Source of the DNA: Methylocapsa palsarum
GTDB taxonomy: Bacteria; Pseudomonadota; Alphaproteobacteria; Rhizobiales; Beijerinckiaceae
Length of the DNA: 64,000 nucleotides
NCBI RefSeq assembly: GCF_900114285.1
Contig: NZ_FOSN01000001.1
Span: forward strand, 1-64,000
Direction: 5' to 3'
The position numbers and the translations under genes were made by a program. Of this stretch, positions 46,748-55,871 are shown in pieces. The notes under the pieces were generated by a model. The model saw nothing but the letters and a program-made list of their open reading frames with translations, ran no database searches and had not been told where the DNA came from. Position 1 is the first letter of the stretch. Each line of letters starts with the position of its first letter.

Positions 46748-47440
46748 ATGAGCGGAACCCTGCGCCCGGACACCAAGTTGAGCGGCGCCGCCAAGGAGAA
46801 GGCGGCCACTGACGCCGAGCTGTCGCCCTGGCTCAAGATGGGCGTCGAATTCGGGCCGCTAGCGCTTTTTTTCGTCGCCAATGCGCGGCCGAGGCTTTTC
46901 GAACCGCTCCTCGCCCGCGTCCTGTCGCCGGAGCTGCTGGCGGGGCCGAACGCGGCGCTCTTCACAGCGACCAGCGTTTTGATGGTCAGCGTCGTCATCG
47001 CCCTCACCGTGTCTTTCGCGGAGACAGGGCGTCTGCCGATCGTCCCGCTCGTGACTGCGGTTCTGGCGGTCGCCTTCGGCGGCCTGACCCTCTATCTGCA
47101 GGATACGACCTTCATCAAGATGAAGGTGACCGTCATCTACTCGCTTTTCGGCGCGGCGCTTTTCATCGGCCTGGCGATGAACCGGCTGTTCCTGCCGTTT
47201 ATTTTCAACAACGCCATGGCCTTGACCGAGCGCGGCTGGCGCTTGCTGACGGTGCGCTGGGGCGCGTTTTTCTTCGCTCTGGCGATCCTGAACGAAATTG
47301 TGTGGCGGACCCAGTCGAACGATGTCTGGGTCGCGTTCAAGTTTCCCGGGATATTCATCATTCTCGCGCTGTTCATGCTCTCGCAGGCGCCGTTCATCAT
47401 GCGCCACCAGCTGGATGGAGAAGACGCCGGGAAAGATTAG
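46748..47440 (+). CDS. yciB: Inner membrane septation-type protein YciB/IspZ
   Basis: 230-residue polytopic inner membrane protein of the YciB (intracellular septation protein A) family, linked to envelope and division integrity. The start PWLKMGVEFGPLALFFVANA and later LQDTTFIKMKVTVIYSLFGA and LNEIVWRTQSNDVWVAFKFP are typical. About five to six hydrophobic segments are seen. A hydrophilic N-terminal extension of about 25 residues is common in alphaproteobacteria. Confidence 0.93.
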   Translation: MSGTLRPDTKLSGAAKEKAATDAELSPWLKMGVEFGPLALFFVANARPRLFEPLLARVLSPELLAGPNAALFTATSVLMVSVVIALTVSFAETGRLPIVPLVTAVLAVAFGGLTLYLQDTTFIKMKVTVIYSLFGAALFIGLAMNRLFLPFIFNNAMALTERGWRLLTVRWGAFFFALAILNEIVWRTQSNDVWVAFKFPGIFIILALFMLSQAPFIMRHQLDGEDAGKD

Positions 47441-47482
47441 CTTTGTCGAGCGCGTCCATGTCGAGCGCGACGGCCGCCTTGG

Positions 47483-47758
47483 TCAAAGCCTGTATTGCTG
47501 AATCCGCGTCGTGCGCAGGCCGGCGAGGCCATGCTGATCGATCGACATCTGCCAGGACAGGAATTCGTCGACGGTCAAGGTATAGCGGTGGCAGGCTTCT
47601 TCCAGGGAGAGAAGCCCGCCGCGCACGGCGGCCACCACCTCCGCCTTGCGCCGGATGACCCAGCGCTTGGTGGTCGCCGGGGGGAGATCGGCGATGGTCA
47701 ATGGGCTGCCGTCCGGGCCAATGACATATTTTGCCCGGAGACGATGTGGTTCAGACAT
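47483..47758 (-). CDS. sciP: CtrA inhibitor SciP (DUF1153)
   Basis: 91-residue helix-turn-helix protein of the DUF1153 family; in Caulobacter it binds CtrA and blocks CtrA-driven transcription in G1 cells. The product is nearly the family consensus: YVIGPDGSPLTIADLPP, KRWVIRRKAEVVAAVRGGLL and DEFLSWQMSIDQHGLAGLRT. The ATG at 47758 fits known N-termini; a TTG at 47764 is less likely. It is convergent with yciB and has a CtrA-like box upstream. Confidence 0.95.
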   Translation of the reverse strand: MSEPHRLRAKYVIGPDGSPLTIADLPPATTKRWVIRRKAEVVAAVRGGLLSLEEACHRYTLTVDEFLSWQMSIDQHGLAGLRTTRIQQYRL

Positions 47759-47814
47759 AATCAATACTCACGCACCAGACGGACCTTGTTGCGAGACACA
47801 CTAAAACGGGCGAC

Positions 47815-47829
47815 TTAAGATTTGCCTAA
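47815..47829. promoter_or_regulatory. Candidate CtrA-binding box upstream of sciP
   Basis: TTAA-N7-CTAA, one mismatch from the CtrA consensus TTAA-N7-TTAA, lies 57 bp upstream of the sciP ATG. CtrA activates sciP in Caulobacter, so the position fits. Such short sites also occur by chance. Confidence 0.4.
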
Positions 47830-48105
47830 ACCGGAATTTTGCAGGTTTGAGCGCAGATCGACTTGCTGAACTTTAATCTTTCGGAAACATCTATTGATCG
47901 CGTCCGGCGACCCTGAGCATTCTTTCATCCGGGCACTCTAAGCGTTGAGCCTTGCGCGGCGATCATCAAAGCTTCGAGACGACCGATTGCGCACCGGCGG
48001 CAGGAGGTTGTATGAGATGAGGTCATTTTGACGCAGCCGGCGGGTCGGCCGGCCGGGGCAAGCTCGAACATGCGCCTGCGGTCGATGGGAGCGGACGGCG
48101 ATACG
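47830..48105. other. Intergenic region between sciP and mnmA
   Basis: With the preceding bases this gap is about 345 bp. Its left part is AT-rich and probably holds the sciP promoter. The right part is open in the mnmA frame from 48028, but lacks MnmA homology before about 48130, so it is likely leader. No RNA structure was recognised. Confidence 0.4.
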
Positions 48106-49302
48106 ATGAACGGAAACCAGGGCGGCGCGGCGCCGCTCAACAGCCTCGGCCTGCGTAAATCTTCGGCGCACACGCGAGTCGTCGTCGCGATGTCGGGCGG
48201 CGTCGATTCCTCGGTCGCCGCCGCTCTCCTCAAGGAAGAGGGCTACGACGTCATCGGCGTGACCATGCAGCTTTATGATCACGGAGCCGCGGTTCATCGC
48301 GCGGGCTCGTGCTGCGCTGGTCAGGACATCCGCGACGCCCGCCTCGTCGCCGCCCGCCTCGATATTCCCCATTACGTGCTCGATTACGAAGAACGGTTCA
48401 AGGCGAAGATCATCGATCCGTTCGCTCAAAGCTATGCGATGGGCGAAACGCCGATCCCCTGCGTCTCGTGCAACAGCGACATCAAATTCGCCGATCTCTT
48501 CGAAATGGCGCAGGATCTTGGCGCCGACGTTCTGGCCACCGGCCATTATGTGTCTTCAAGAGCGGACGAGTCCGGGCAGCGCGCGCTTTACCGCGCCGCC
48601 GATATGACCCGAGACCAGAGTTACTTTTTATTCGCGACCACGCGGCGGCAGCTCGCAAAGTTGCGCTTCCCGCTCGGCGATCTGCCCAAGACCGAAGTCC
48701 GCGCCCTGGCCCGACGGTTCGGGCTGCTCGTCGCCGACAAGGCCGACAGCCAGGACATTTGTTTCGTGCCCGAGGGAAAATACGCCGACATGATCGAGCG
48801 GCTGTCGCCCGGAGCGGCCGCGCCGGGAGATATCGTTCATCTCGACGGTCGCGTGCTCGGGCGCCATGGCGGCGTCATTCATTACACCATCGGGCAGAGG
48901 CGCGGCCTTGGCCTTGGCGGCGCTGGCGAACCGCTTTACGTCGTCAAACTTGACGCAGCCGCCGGCCGCGTCGTGGTCGGGCCGCGCGCCGCGCTCGCGA
49001 CGCGAGTCGCCTATCTGCGCGATGTCAACTGGATCGGTCCGGGAGACATGGAAGATCGCGCCAAGGAGGGATTTGATCTCTTCGTCCGGGTCCGCTCGAC
49101 GCGCCCGCCCGCGCCGGGCGCCCTTTACCTCCGGGAGGACGAATGTTTTGTCGAGTTCGTCCACGACGAGGACGGGGTCTCGCCCGGTCAGGCCTGCGTC
49201 TTTTATGAATCGGATCAGCCGCAGGCCCGGGTATTGGGCGGCGGCTTCATCCATTCGACCGTTTCCGCCTGTGCGGCGCCGGCTCTGTCCGCCGGAACCT
49301 GA
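48106..49302 (+). CDS. mnmA: tRNA-specific 2-thiouridylase MnmA
   Basis: 398-residue enzyme that thiolates U34 of Lys, Glu and Gln tRNAs. The PP-loop [13 protein letters not shown], the catalytic cysteine in [12 protein letters not shown] and the second one in [10 protein letters not shown] are present, as are ATGHY and [10 protein letters not shown]. The ATG at 48106 leads into [20 protein letters not shown], similar to other alphaproteobacterial forms; earlier in-frame ATGs (48070, 48085) are possible. Followed 67 bp later by a methyltransferase gene. Confidence 0.93.
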   Translation: MNGNQGGAAPLNSLGLRKSSAHTRVVVAMSGGVDSSVAAALLKEEGYDVIGVTMQLYDHGAAVHRAGSCCAGQDIRDARLVAARLDIPHYVLDYEERFKAKIIDPFAQSYAMGETPIPCVSCNSDIKFADLFEMAQDLGADVLATGHYVSSRADESGQRALYRAADMTRDQSYFLFATTRRQLAKLRFPLGDLPKTEVRALARRFGLLVADKADSQDICFVPEGKYADMIERLSPGAAAPGDIVHLDGRVLGRHGGVIHYTIGQRRGLGLGGAGEPLYVVKLDAAAGRVVVGPRAALATRVAYLRDVNWIGPGDMEDRAKEGFDLFVRVRSTRPPAPGALYLREDECFVEFVHDEDGVSPGQACVFYESDQPQARVLGGGFIHSTVSACAAPALSAGT

Positions 49303-49369
49303 CAATGGCGCCGCTTCCAACGGCCGGCGCTGATAAAAAGAAAAATGGACCTGGAGCTGGAGGACGCGC

Positions 49370-50095
49370 GTGGAGAAGACCCCTTTTTTTGACGATGCGG
49401 ACCAATCCTCGGGCGAAAGTGCGCTTTCGGCCGCCGCAGGCGCTCAGGCGGCGGACGCAAGGCCCTCGCTGGGCAACAAGGACGTCAAACGGTCCTACGC
49501 GCGCTGGGCCCCGGTCTATGATCTTGTCTTCACTCTGGCGATGTATCCAGGACGCAAGGCGGTGGCCGCCGCGGCCGACAGGCCTTTCGGCCAGGTGCTC
49601 GACGTCGGAGTCGGCACGGGCCTCGAACTGCCGATGTTCGACCATCGCACGCGGCTGATCGGCGTCGATCTGTCCGAGCCGATGCTGCGCCGGGCGCAAA
49701 GCCGGGCCGTAGCCAAGCACTTGGCGAACGTGGAGGGACTTCTCGTCATGGACGCGACGAACCTCGCTTTTCCGGACGACCATTTCGACGCGGCCGTCGC
49801 TCCCTTTGTGCTAACCGTCGTGCCAGAACCCGAGGTTACGCTCGACGAACTGGCGCGCGTCGTGAAACCCGGCGGCGAAATCATCCTCGTCAACCATATC
49901 GGCGCCGCTAAGGGGCCGATCGCGTGGATCGAACGAGGGCTTGGAAAGCTCAGCGCCGAACTTGGCTGGCGCCCGGAATTCCCCTGGTCGATTCTTGGCG
50001 ACTGGATCGACGCTAACCCGAACGTCCGCCTGGTGGAGCGGCGTAAACTGCCGCCGTTCGGGCTCTTCACCCTGGCCCGCATCGAGAAGCTTTGA
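49370..50095 (+). CDS. pmtA: SAM-dependent methyltransferase, PmtA-like phosphatidylethanolamine N-methyltransferase
   Basis: 241-residue class I methyltransferase. It begins with a GTG after AGGA. A hydrophilic extension of about 35 residues precedes the Rhodobacter-type PmtA region KRSYARWAPVYDLVFTLAMY. The SAM motif I is VLDVGVGTGLELP, followed by GVDLSEPML, the acidic post-I motif and PGGEIILVNHIG. Such enzymes make phosphatidylcholine from phosphatidylethanolamine, common in these bacteria. Ubiquinone methyltransferases are related, so specificity is inferred from the N-terminal region. Confidence 0.78.
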   Translation: MEKTPFFDDADQSSGESALSAAAGAQAADARPSLGNKDVKRSYARWAPVYDLVFTLAMYPGRKAVAAAADRPFGQVLDVGVGTGLELPMFDHRTRLIGVDLSEPMLRRAQSRAVAKHLANVEGLLVMDATNLAFPDDHFDAAVAPFVLTVVPEPEVTLDELARVVKPGGEIILVNHIGAAKGPIAWIERGLGKLSAELGWRPEFPWSILGDWIDANPNVRLVERRKLPPFGLFTLARIEKL

Positions 50096-50143
50096 ACGCC
50101 GAAGTCTGCGCCAGATCCTGGTTCAGGCGATCAAGGCCGCCGT

Positions 50144-50362
50144 TCAGGCGATAATGTCGGGCGTCAGCTGATCCTCGATAAAGGACAACCGGTCCTTGAG
50201 AAGAAGTTTGCGTTTTTTCAGCCGCTGCACCTGCAGCTGATCGATGACGCCAAGATGCAGAAGCGCCTCGATCGCCGTGTCGAGGTCGCGGTGCTCCTGG
50301 CGCAAATGTTCAAGTTCCGCTTCCAGCAGGGCGCGCTCCTCGCCGCTTAGTTTATCCGCCAT
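50144..50362 (-). CDS. DUF465 (YdcH family) small coiled-coil protein
   Basis: 72-residue helical hairpin protein of the DUF465 family. Heptad-like helices (EERALLEAELEHLRQEHRDL and LQVQRLKKRKLLLKDRLSF) carry the family KKRKLxLKD motif. Function is unknown. A second member lies at 51005 on the opposite strand. Convergent with the pmtA-like gene. Confidence 0.85.
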   Translation of the reverse strand: MADKLSGEERALLEAELEHLRQEHRDLDTAIEALLHLGVIDQLQVQRLKKRKLLLKDRLSFIEDQLTPDIIA

Positions 50363-50680
50363 GGCCGACGATCCTCAAGCCTGCTAACGCTCTTGCCCGC
50401 CCTTCGTGGAAAGGCCGAGCGACAAGGCGGCGTTCAATGGATGGAGGTCCGTCCGAAATCGTCTTTGGACCTTCTGCGATGCGGGGCTTCAGGCTCCGGC
50501 CGGCCGGGGCGCCAGGCGGGGGCGAAGATAAGGTCGGCGCGGGGCTGCGGCAAGGCCAAGTTTCGCGCAGGTTCGGCGTCTTTTCCCCGGTCCGGCGAAG
50601 CAAGCGTTAACCAGCGCCGGAATAACCTTTGTTCGCCATGGACGCCGCGCAGACGGCCTCGCAACCAGACGCCCCGTCCG
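50363..50680. other. Intergenic region before repeat copy C
   Basis: About 320 bp of GC-rich sequence upstream of the first DUF465 gene. Open frames here show no recognisable features. It ends at the first of two tandem hairpin repeats. Confidence 0.4.
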
Positions 50681-50792
50681 AGAGCATATTCCGATCGGAG
50701 TGAATCAATCCAATCGACAAGAATATGCTCAAGCCTTTGACTCTGGAGCGATTTCTGATCGATCGCATGATTCATGCGATCGGAAAGCGCTA
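50681..50792 (+). repeat. Two-hairpin intergenic repeat, copy C
   Basis: 112-bp member of the family described at 4750, with all conserved arms. It is followed after one base by copy D, so C and D form a direct tandem. Confidence 0.92.
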
Positions 50793-50793
50793 T

Positions 50794-50905
50794 GAGCATA
50801 TTCCGATCGGAGTGAATCAATCCAATCGACAAGAATATGCTCAAGCCTTTGACTCTGGAGCGATTTCTGATCGACCGCATGACTTCATGCGATCGGAAAG
50901 CGCTC
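50794..50905 (+). repeat. Two-hairpin intergenic repeat, copy D
   Basis: Nearly identical to copy C over the first 60 bases. It lies about 100 bp before the second DUF465 gene. The close identity of C and D points to recent tandem duplication. Confidence 0.92.
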
Positions 50906-51004
50906 CGGCCGCAAAAGTGAAACGGTTTTGCGAAATGATCTTCGCAAAACCAGAATGCTGTGGCACACTTCGACCTGTGCGTGGTCCTTACAATGGAGTT
51001 CTGC

Positions 51005-51193
51005 ATGTCTCTTGAAAATCATTTGGCCGCTCTGGAGCAGCGTCATGACGCGCTCGATAAGGAAATTGAAAAGGCGCTGGTGCATCCCGCCTCAGATGAG
51101 CTGAAACTGGCCGAATTGAAGCGCCGCAAGCTGCAGCTTAAGGACGAAATCGCCAAGCTGCGCGGCGACCCCACTCTCCCCACTCTTCACTAG
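51005..51193 (+). CDS. DUF465 (YdcH family) small protein, second copy
   Basis: 62-residue helical protein starting MSLENHLAALEQRHDALDKE, with the family motif LKRRKLQLKDEIAKLRGD. GGAG lies seven bases before the ATG. It is shorter than the first copy (72 residues). It is bracketed by repeat copies D and E, and its stop codon merges with the first bases of copy E. Function unknown. Confidence 0.85.
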   Translation: MSLENHLAALEQRHDALDKEIEKALVHPASDELKLAELKRRKLQLKDEIAKLRGDPTLPTLH

Positions 51194-51300
51194 AGCATAT
51201 TCCGATCGGACTGAATCAATCCAATCGATAAGACTATGCTCGAGCTTTCTGGAGCGATTTCTGATTGATCGCATGACGTCATGCGATCGGAAAGCGCTCT
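51192..51300 (+). repeat. Two-hairpin intergenic repeat, copy E
   Basis: 109-bp member, slightly shortened between the hairpins. The start AGAGCATATTC, the inner CTGAATCAATCC and the end AAAGCGCTCT are kept; the first closing arm is GACTATGCTC. It begins within the stop of the DUF465 gene and may serve as its terminator. Confidence 0.9.
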
Positions 51301-51477
51301 AGGAATTTCAGCTCACTCTTTTGGCGATGAGCGCGCTTGCGAAACGGTCCTGCCGGAATTTCGGCTTCGCGGCCGTGGGCAGGGCCGAAACTCAGACGCA
51401 TCCGCCAAGAACAGGGTTGGCGCGGCGCATTTCGACAGGTAAGATGCGCCGCATGCGTTCGCTTCCGTGAGCGCAAG

Positions 51478-51554
<77 letters not shown>

Positions 51555-51639
51555 TTTCAGTACAGAACTGCGAACCGTCAAAGCCGCCGATTCCCCTCTG
51601 GAAGCGGCGGCGAGGCTTTGAAGCAGTTCCGATTTATCC

Positions 51640-51801
51640 ATCGGCATGTCTTCGACGGACTGCCGACGGCGCCACTTCCAGGACGGTCTTCTCGTTGATC
51701 CCAAAACGCTCGGCAAGCTTCGCGGCCGAAGCATCTGATCGCTATAGTTCCACTCAAATGGAGTGCGTGGTCTTGGCGCTGCCGTAAAGAACCTGTCCCA
51801 A
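51640..51801 (-). pseudogene. IS481-type transposase N-terminal remnant
   Basis: On the minus strand from a TTG at 51801 the frame reads GQVLYGSAKTTHSI, then, past two stop codons, SAAKLAERFGINEKTVL, and after a frame change WRRRQSVEDMPM. This is the typical beginning of IS481-like transposases (MGQVLHGSA..., then a helix-turn-helix). The catalytic part is absent. Two stops and one shift in about 55 codons show long decay. It lies 85 bp from tRNA-Arg. Confidence 0.7.
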
Positions 51802-52107
51802 AGCTCCCTCCGCTGTGAAGATGATAGATCTACTCCACATGCTGAGTCTAAACACCTGGTGTCACTTCTCTGGTCGATAGTCTTCTTGGCCACTCAAGTG
51901 TCCTTGATTGCGCGGTAACGCAATCCATCAATGATCAGCGCCACCAAGTGAGGCGCTACCAGCATGACTGCGTGCGCCGCCGCCTTCGAAGCCGAATGTC
52001 GAGGGGACGCGCGCTCGATATTCCCTGCGCGGTTTCGCAAAGAGACTGCGGCTAGCGCGGAGCCGATAAGCCGATGACGGATAGCTTTGACTTCTATGTC
52101 GACGCTA
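51802..52107. other. Island sequence without an assignable gene
   Basis: About 300 bp of mixed composition, including an AT-rich patch at 51815-51870. A short plus-strand frame at 52074-52148 (MTDSFDFYVDAIIAGLRELS, 24 residues) may be a fragment of a lost gene. Nothing else is recognised. Confidence 0.35.
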
Positions 52108-52314
52108 TCATCGCCGGGCTGCGGGAGCTTTCACACAGGCTCCCCTGAAGACACTCATCAAGTGAACGTAAACAGCCGGTAGAGTGGCGTAATCGTTGAA
52201 CATGGGCCCGGGTTCGCGTCCGATGCGAGCGATATAGTGGTTGTAGGCCGCACGGACGATCTCCTGGACGGTTGCGAGGTCGCCGGGTCCGGCGAGACGA
52301 AGCGTGATTGTCAT
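52108..52314 (-). pseudogene. Truncated GNAT acetyltransferase
   Basis: The minus-strand frame starts MTITLRLAGPGDLATVQEIV, followed by RAAYNHYIARIGREPGPM, a good match to the first 45 residues of a GNAT subgroup. After residue 48 (YATLPA) homology ends and the frame closes 20 residues later, so the acetyl-CoA-binding part is missing. It looks like a gene cut by rearrangement in the island. Confidence 0.65.
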
Positions 52315-52440
52315 GACTCCGATCATGCCGAAGCTGCTGCGCGTTTTAAACGCCTGACGAGCTACGAACCGCGATAAGCCGGACGTGTGCCGTCTATCGG
52401 GAGGCGCCAAGGCGGGCCAGTATCCTGGCGTTGCTGATTT

Positions 52441-52486
52441 GAAGCGTATCGCGCAATAGAGTTGATTTTTTTGCGCGACACGCTTC
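52441..52486. repeat. Long inverted repeat (hairpin)
   Basis: Sixteen-base arms GAAGCGTATCGCGCAA and TTGCGCGACACGCTTC pair at 15 of 16 positions around a 14-base T-rich loop. It lies 36 bp past the 3' end of the monooxygenase gene and could terminate it, or mark the end of a lost element. Confidence 0.7.
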
Positions 52487-52521
52487 ACGACAAAATCCAG
52501 CTATTGAGTCCGCTCCCGCCG

Positions 52522-53724
52522 TCAGGCGGGCAGCGGATTTTGCGCCATGCGCTGCCTGCCGATCTCTGCCGCCTCGCGAACGACCGCGAAGCCATACGCG
52601 ACCATCTCGCGCTCGTAATCGGCAAGCGCCGCGCCGAGGGTCCGCCGCCCGGCGGCAACGTCGCGGAGCGCCCGGCCGAGCAGCGCGCCGTCGCGCATGG
52701 CCACGTTGGCGCCCCGGCCCAGCGTCGGCGTCATGGCATGAACCGCATCGCCGAGCAGCGTGACGCTGACGGGCGTGTCGAGCGCGCATGGCACGCTGGT
52801 ATACATCTCGATCAGGAAGAAGGCGGCCGGATCGCCGGCGCGGACAAGCGCTCCTGCTTGTTCGGGCCATGCTCCGAGCGCTTCGGCCGCCACCTGCTGG
52901 AGTTCGGCGCCTGACGCCTCATGCAGGCCCGAAGGAAAGAATTCGTGTCGACCGCCTACAATGCAGACAACATAATCAGGCTGCGGGCGCAACGACAGAC
53001 CCGGCATGCAGGCCTCTGCTGCGTCATCCGGCGGCGTTGGAGCGGACGCTGCCAGCGCCGAGAAACACCTTCCGTTCATCTGAGGCGATCGTGAAGATGT
53101 CCTCAAGCGTCTCGCGTGGAACGATGCTCGCGGCCTCGTCGAGAGCGACCTTGCCATAGATCGCGGTAATACCGGCATCGACGGTCTTGCATTGAGGTGC
53201 GCGCTGACGCCTGACCACAGACCGGATACCGTCTCAGCGCCGACCAGAACGTCGCCACGCATCTGGGCGCCGTCCTTTAAGAAGGCCGTCACCCCTTCGC
53301 CATCGCTTTCATATCGTATGAGCGTCTTGCCATAGTGGATGCGGTTGTCGAGACCGGCGAGCAGGAGCTGGCGCAGCGTCGCGCGATCGACATTGGCATG
53401 CTCTACCTGTCCCTCGCGCGTCGGCCAGACTGCCGGATCGTGCTCAATCCCCGTCGGCAGGCGTTTCAACGCTGTCAGATCGGTCGCAAGGATGGTCGTA
53501 AACGGCTCAGTGCGGAATGATGTCGCCTCGAATGCCGCGTAGAGTGCGGCGTCAGCACCTCGCGTGCCGCATCGATCGCATCGCCGTCGAGATGGAGTCG
53601 ATAGCCCTGCGGGCGCTCGAATGCGCTCGAACAGCTCGACCGCGATCTCGGCGCGGAGCAGTGGTTGGGCAAGCGTAAGCCCGCCCAGACCAGCACCGAT
53701 GATAATTGCTTTTAAGTCAGACAT
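52522..53724 (-). pseudogene. FAD-dependent monooxygenase with two compensated frameshifts
   Basis: The frame starts MSDLKAIIIGAGLGGLTLAQ (FAD Rossmann motif) and ends with the conserved GDAVHAMTPTLGRGANVAMR block, so both ends match aromatic-ring/TetX-like hydroxylases. In two internal stretches (about 53545-53625 and 53035-53225) the annotated frame is nonsense, while another frame gives the family sequence (for example PQGYRLHLDGDAIDAAREVL and VALDEAASIVPRETLEDIFT). Each stretch is entered and left by opposite shifts, restoring the frame. The product would probably be inactive unless these are sequencing errors. It lies in the mobile island. Confidence 0.75.
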
Positions 53725-54041
53725 GGGTTTGTCCCTTGCGAGAAGTGAGTGCAAGAAACACACCGGCGGTCCGTTCTGGAGAACGGCGCTCATGAACCCT
53801 GAGGGTCACCCATGACGGGCAGTACCTGACGCGTGCAAGATAAAGTTTTCCAAAACTTGATTGCGAAGTCAAGGGTCGAATCGATAGAGCATTTTTGTTG
53901 GATAGCAGCTGCCGGCGCCTTCCGAGATCAACTCGCTCGTCTGACCTCGCGCGGCCCGATCAAACGTCAACAACTGGAACAAAACCAACATGCAGATTGT
54001 AACTGAAGCGTTCCAGAAGCTGACGCGGCCTCCCGCTCTGA

Positions 54042-55043
54042 GAGGCGCTCGATGGGGTTGGTCGAGTGCAGTTTGGTGCGATGGGCCGGCGGGAAGCTCA
54101 TGAAGGCGAGTACATCGGCCTCGGCGTCATCCATCAGAACGGCGAGCTTCGGCAGCTTGGGGCGGAGTTGATTGGCGACCTTGCGCCATTGCGACTTGGC
54201 GGCCTCGGCGTCGTCCTGCGCAAAGGCGGTGGCGATGAAGGCGGAGACGACGCGTCGCCCGCTCTTGCCCGCATGAGCGAGCGCATTGCGCATGAAGTGA
54301 ACGCGGCAGCGCTGCCAGCTCGATTGCAGGACTTTAGCTACGGCGGCCTTCAGGCCTTCATGTGCGTCGGAAATGACGAGCTTCACGCCGCGCAAGCCCC
54401 GGCGACGCAGCTTGCGCAGGAACTCAGTCCAAAAAGTCTCGGCTTCCGATGGGCCGATGTCCATGCCGAGCACCTCGCGACGTCCGTCGGCGTTGACGCC
54501 CACGGCGATGATCGCCGCCCGTGAGACGACACGGCCGTTCTGCCGGGCTTTGACATAGGTGGCGTCGATCCAGAGATAGGGCCAGTCGCCTTCGATGGGC
54601 TGCTCCAGGAAGGCCGTGACCCGCTCGTCGATCTCCTCGCACAGCCGGCTGACCTGGCTCTTGGAAACGCCGCTCATGCCGAGCGCCTTGACCAGATCGT
54701 CGACCGAGCGCGTCGAGACGCCCTGGATGTAGGCTTCCTGAATGACGGCGGTCAGCGCCTTCTCGGCCATCCGGCGCGGCTCCAGGAAGCCCGGAAAATA
54801 GCTGCCCTTGCGCAGCTTGGGGATGCGCAGCTCGACGGCTCCGGCCCGGGTTTCCCAAATCCGGTCGCGGTAGCCGTTGCGCTGAGCCAAGCGCTCAGGG
54901 TTCTTTTCCCCATAACCCGCGCCCGTCAGGGCTCCGACCTCAAGCTCCATCAAGCGCTCGGCGGCGAAGCCGATCATCTCGCGCAAAATATCGTCGGGGG
55001 CCTTCTCTACGAGCGCGCGCAGGTTCATCATCTCATCGGTCAT
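54042..55043 (-). pseudogene. IS256 family transposase, 3'-truncated
   Basis: The frame starts [20 protein letters not shown] and is normal for IS256-type (mutator) transposases through [17 protein letters not shown] (first catalytic Asp), [17 protein letters not shown] (second) and HSTNPIERL. Exactly there, at 54042, homology stops; the normal continuation (N-x-EIKRR..., with the last catalytic Glu region and some 50 residues) is missing and the frame runs into unrelated codons to 53967. The element is therefore inactive. Its left part sits inside an ISAs1 transposase gene. Confidence 0.88.
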
Positions 55044-55099
55044 CGGCAGTTCCGATGACCGCCGCAAGCCGAGCTACACCACTGCTGGGGACACGACCT

Positions 55100-55588
55100 G
55101 GTTTTCTCTGGAACGGAAAGCTGCGCCAAGGTCAGCCGGGCGTTCGTGGCGTAAGCGCTGAGCGTATGCAGCGCCTTCAAGCCCTTGCGTTTGTCGCCTG
55201 TGCGCCGCGAGGTCTTGCCGTCGATGGCGATGAGATCGTGGCGACCCGGCGAAAGCGCCGCGATCCAGCTCTCGAAACACTGCCCGAACAGGATCGGATC
55301 GATGCGGTTGACGAGATCGCGCAGCCAGCGCTGGCTGGGAATGCCGAAGTGGAACTCGGAGAAGCGGCGCAGAAAGGGAAGATGGCTCTCGCCCCAGGTG
55401 GTGATCTCATCGAAATCGTCGCAAGAACAAATTGTTGCACAAGTCAGCAGCAACAGGACCTCGGCGAGGGGATACATGACGCGCCACGACTCGCGTTCGT
55501 CCGAGAGCTTCGAGAAGTGATCGAGCAACAAGGCCAGCCGGTCGCGTGGGATTTCCTCGTCGGCAAGCTCGAAAATCAGATCGTCCAT
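55100..55588 (-). pseudogene. ISAs1 family transposase, N-terminal part
   Basis: From 55588 the frame reads MDDLIFELADEEIPRDRLAL, then HFSKLSDERESWRVMYPLAE and IAIDGKTSRRTGDKRKGLKA with the first catalytic Asp, all typical of ISAs1/H-repeat transposases. About 163 residues are present out of roughly 370. It is interrupted by the IS256 remnant after VPEKT and the C-terminal half is not found in the window. Confidence 0.88.
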
Positions 55589-55871
55589 GGTCGTGCTCCC
55601 CCCGAATCACACAGCCCAGGGAATCACGACACGCCGTCAACCCAAAACCAGCCTAAAACCGCGTTAACCCGACTTCCGAGGCGTGCCTGGGCATCGGTCA
55701 CGCTTGACATCTGACTGCGATCATATGTCGGCATTCCCCCGGATCGCCCAGCGCTGCCGGAAGCCGATCAAGCGCCCGCCACGCCCCTGCGCGGGCCGCG
55801 TTTGCGCTGAATGGGAGGGGAAGCAGTAGCCGCTTGGCGGGCAAAGACACCTGCCTTGAACACTTTGCTTT

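Larger units (their letters stand above)
54042..55588 (-). mobile_element. Nested insertion: IS256 remnant inside an ISAs1 element
   Basis: The ISAs1-type coding sequence (from 55588) breaks at about 55100 right after VPEKT. The next bases, down to the IS256 start, resemble an IS256-family end (GAGCTACACCACTGCTGG...). This shows insertion of the IS256 element into ISAs1. The distal part of both elements is missing near 54040, so a later deletion removed them together. Confidence 0.75.

Noticed and set aside
53545-53625. Programmed frameshifting in the monooxygenase
   Set aside because: No slippery sequence or stimulatory structure was noticed, and two opposite pairs of shifts are better explained by mutation or sequence errors.
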